Assembly: GCF_030186535.1 (NCBI RefSeq) | Contig: NZ_JASNVW010000006.1 | Location: forward strand, 1-64,000 | Source of the DNA: Ignisphaera cupida | Lineage (GTDB): Archaea; Thermoproteota; Thermoprotei_A; Sulfolobales; Ignisphaeraceae | DNA length: 64,000 nt | Direction: 5' to 3' | Shown: positions 61,833 through 64,000 of the stretch, in pieces | Numbering within the stretch: position 1 is the first letter of the stretch | Layout: the number at the start of each line of letters is the position of its first letter | Translations under genes and position numbers: made by a program | The notes under the pieces: generated by a model | Told to the model about the DNA's origin: nothing | Databases searched by the model: none | What the model saw: only the letters and a program-made list of their open reading frames with translations

Positions 61833-64000
61833 TATTCACATGTTTGACAGCTGCTATGCGCAATATCTTCTATTGCTTCGCCAATACCTTTTAGCGATGT
61901 TAATGTGTATCCTTTTTGTATACCTTCTTTTGCTGTCTGTTGCATGCTTTCAGCTGAAGTTTTCTGAGGAGTTGTTTGACTCATTTTTACTCCAACATAT
62001 ATTACTTGCTGGGCCTTGGATTTATCTCTATATACTGTTATTCCTTTGCAGCCCAAAAGCCATGCCAGAATATAAACTTCCCTCACATCTTCTACTGTAG
62101 CATCAAATCTTAAATTCACTGTTTTAGAAACTCCTGCACAAACCCATTGTTGCCATACAGCTTGATGAAGAACATGCCACTTAGGCTCTATATCATGAGC
62201 AGTCCTGAAGAGAGTTTTTAGAGAACGTGGCACAAAGGGTATTTCAGATAGGCTACCTCTTTCAGCTACAAGTTTTATCATATCAGCATTGTCAAGCTCA
62301 TATTTTCTTAAATATTCTAGAAACAGAGGATCAATTTCTATGAATGTTCCTACAGTTACATGTCTTTCATATGCAACTGCAAATATTGGTTCTATACTGG
62401 ATGATGTACCAGCTAGTATGCTTATAGTTCCGGTGGGTGCTATGCTAGTTAGTGTAGCATTTCTCATTCCCACTTCCTTTCTGAGCTTCTCTATATAATT
62501 CCAATTAACTAATGGTCTATCGGATAACAGTTCAAGTACTTTTTTACTGGGTCTATCTTTAATTCCTGCTATGTTGAGCAATTCCTCTAAAGGTTTTGCT
62601 GTAAGCCATGTTGGTTTGTACTTTGATGAATCATAAATAGGAAATGAACCACGTTCCTTTGCCAGCTCTATACTAGCTAGTGCAAGGTTGTATTCTATCC
62701 ACTCAGCAAGATGATAAGCAAGATATATAGCATCAACACTATCATATGGTATACCAAGTTTAATCAACATGTATGCCCATCCCATAACACCAACACCTAT
62801 CTTCCTAGTTCTCTTAATAGCTTGTTCAAGCTGTGGCAAGGGCCATTTAGCAACATCAATAACATTGTCCATAAACCTGGCTATAACTCTTAAATCTTCT
62901 GCCAACTGTCTCCATGCAATACGCGGCATCCCCTCAGAATCTATATAAACATACTTTGACAAGTCAATGCTTCCAAGATTGCAGCTTTCCCATGGAAGCA
63001 ATGGTTGTTCGCCGCAGGGATTTGTAGCGTTTATTTTCCCAAGATACCACACTGGATGTCTTCTATTTATTGTATCCACAAATAACAAGCCTGGATCTCC
63101 AGAATCCCAAGCATTTCTAACAATTTTCTCAAATAGCTTAGAGGCATCTTCATACTTCACAATAGCATCCTTGTCCTCTGCAATTGCCATAGCCTCATCA
63201 ATTGTAACCATAACTGTTTCATCAATCCATATACTACCTCCCTTAGATTCAAGCTCCTCCAGTATAGCTTCTTGAACCCAGTCCTCATTGAGATAATGTC
63301 TAGCCTTAGAAATGATGTAGAATCGCGAGTCATTGCCTAAATCAGGACGCACATTTGTTCTTCTTGGATTTATGAGAGGAACTTTACTCTTCTTAATTAC
63401 GGCATCCATAAAGTAATCATAAACACCAACGGAGATATTGAAGTTTTGTAGATTGATGTCTTTAAGCTTACCACTTTTTGCATCTATAAACTTCTCTATA
63501 TCTGGATGCCACACATGAAGAACACCCATATTAGCTCCTCTTCTCTTTCCACCTTGCTTAATTACGTCTGTATTAGCATCAAACATTTTCATAAATGATA
63601 TTGGACCACTTGCCACACCCCCAGTTGACGCTACTATATCACCCTCTGGTCTTAGCTCTGAGAAATCAAATCCTGTTCCACCACCTTGCTGAAATATTAT
63701 TGCTTGCGCTCTTACAGCATCATATATACCATCGCCTTCTGGTGTTGTAATAGCATCTCTAACAGGTATTACAAAACACGCAGATAATATCCCAAGTCTT
63801 GTACCTGCATTCATCAAAGTAGGTGAATTAGGCAAGAATCTCAAATCACTCATAATTTCATAGAATTTCTCTTCCCAAAATTTTGTAGCTTCACTACAAT
63901 ATTCATCACTATTTCCCTTATTTCTACAATAGACAAATTCTGCTTCAGCAATAGCATGAGCAACTCTCCTAAACATCATTTGCGGAGTTTCTTTAAATCT
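61829..64000 (-). CDS. nrdJ: Class II (adenosylcobalamin-dependent) ribonucleotide reductase, 5' partial
   Basis: The frame runs off the right edge without a stop, so the N-terminus is missing; a Met pair at 63974-63979 is internal (the frame reads [12 protein letters not shown]). Motifs: SACFVIPV with the first redox Cys, [38 protein letters not shown] with the thiyl Cys and catalytic Glu, [21 protein letters not shown], and terminal CQTC. No NrdB-like gene is adjacent; the sequence fits B12-dependent NrdJ, but class cannot be proved without the N-terminus. Makes deoxynucleotides for DNA synthesis. Confidence 0.88.
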   Translation of the reverse strand, partial: RFKETPQMMFRRVAHAIAEAEFVYCRNKGNSDEYCSEATKFWEEKFYEIMSDLRFLPNSPTLMNAGTRLGILSACFVIPVRDAITTPEGDGIYDAVRAQAIIFQQGGGTGFDFSELRPEGDIVASTGGVASGPISFMKMFDANTDVIKQGGKRRGANMGVLHVWHPDIEKFIDAKSGKLKDINLQNFNISVGVYDYFMDAVIKKSKVPLINPRRTNVRPDLGNDSRFYIISKARHYLNEDWVQEAILEELESKGGSIWIDETVMVTIDEAMAIAEDKDAIVKYEDASKLFEKIVRNAWDSGDPGLLFVDTINRRHPVWYLGKINATNPCGEQPLLPWESCNLGSIDLSKYVYIDSEGMPRIAWRQLAEDLRVIARFMDNVIDVAKWPLPQLEQAIKRTRKIGVGVMGWAYMLIKLGIPYDSVDAIYLAYHLAEWIEYNLALASIELAKERGSFPIYDSSKYKPTWLTAKPLEELLNIAGIKDRPSKKVLELLSDRPLVNWNYIEKLRKEVGMRNATLTSIAPTGTISILAGTSSSIEPIFAVAYERHVTVGTFIEIDPLFLEYLRKYELDNADMIKLVAERGSLSEIPFVPRSLKTLFRTAHDIEPKWHVLHQAVWQQWVCAGVSKTVNLRFDATVEDVREVYILAWLLGCKGITVYRDKSKAQQVIYVGVKMSQTTPQKTSAESMQQTAKEGIQKGYTLTSLKGIGEAIEDIAHSSCQTCEY

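Overview
The window comes from an AT-rich hyperthermophilic crenarchaeon (Thermoproteota). Supporting features are: archaeal SRP RNA; pelota; archaeal RNase P proteins Pop5 and Rpp30; ribosomal protein L15e; a TFS-like zinc-ribbon protein; crenarchaeal m1G9/m1A9 methyltransferase Trm10; RuvB-like TIP49; protein disulfide oxidoreductase; tetraether lipid synthase (Tes); an intron in tRNA-Met; and at least nine C/D box methylation-guide sRNA genes in the short intergenic gaps. Low GC with GC-rich structural RNAs fits Desulfurococcales or Ignisphaera-like organisms, but the genus is not determined. Apart from a few starts and one reading-frame break the window is ordinary chromosome: no insertion sequence, CRISPR array or prophage was seen.

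Layout. 0-6.5 kb: SRP RNA, pelota, a 1.36-kb gene-poor stretch, UMP kinase, a THUMP RNA methyltransferase, inositol-phosphate synthase and its divergent PadR regulator with a palindromic operator. 6.5-10.1 kb: translation/RNase P block (Pop5, Rpp30, COG1325 RNA-binding protein, Obg/YchF GTPase, divergent L15e). 10.1-14.5 kb: an unusual three-gene unit with a VirB4/HerA-type ATPase split into two reading frames behind a very large predicted beta-propeller protein, with a divergent winged-helix gene. 14.5-22.9 kb: Trm10, circularly permuted GTPase, TFS-like factor, oxidoreductase plus membrane glycosyltransferase, tRNA-Met(CAU, intron), tRNA-Pro(UGG), a bacterial-type MetRS, tRNA-Thr(CGU). 23-27.9 kb: a compact archaeal type IV pilus locus (pilin, secretion ATPase, TadC-like membrane protein) followed by a Cys-paired propeller-like protein.

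28-37 kb: dCTP deaminase, AMMECR1, Mut7-C, RNase HII, DUF354, GlmM-like mutase, Trm112-like protein, a membrane operon with a PMT-type mannosyltransferase. 37-43.6 kb: PDO, a dehydrogenase, arginine/AdoMet decarboxylase, solo Cas4-like nuclease, winged helix, RuvB-like ATPase, with four C/D sRNAs between them. 43.6-53.1 kb: LeuRS, NAPRTase, RHH/coiled-coil protein, CysRS with small unknown genes, a tandem Sm-like protein and a Tan1-like THUMP protein. 53.1-64 kb: a GC-rich stretch with several stems that I read as a candidate structured RNA of unknown family, small membrane/zinc-ribbon genes, M24 peptidase, DegT aminotransferase, an AAA+ ATPase with an unrecognised N-domain, Tes, a TGT-like protein and the class II ribonucleotide reductase, which runs off the right edge.

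The most notable observations are a C/D sRNA whose D guide matches the D-arm of tRNAs encoded in the same window, the unassigned GC-rich structured element near 53.4 kb, the split VirB4-like ATPase locus, a predicted membrane-anchored RNase P subunit, a bacterial-type MetRS, and paired-cysteine propeller proteins attached to the secretion-type ATPase loci.
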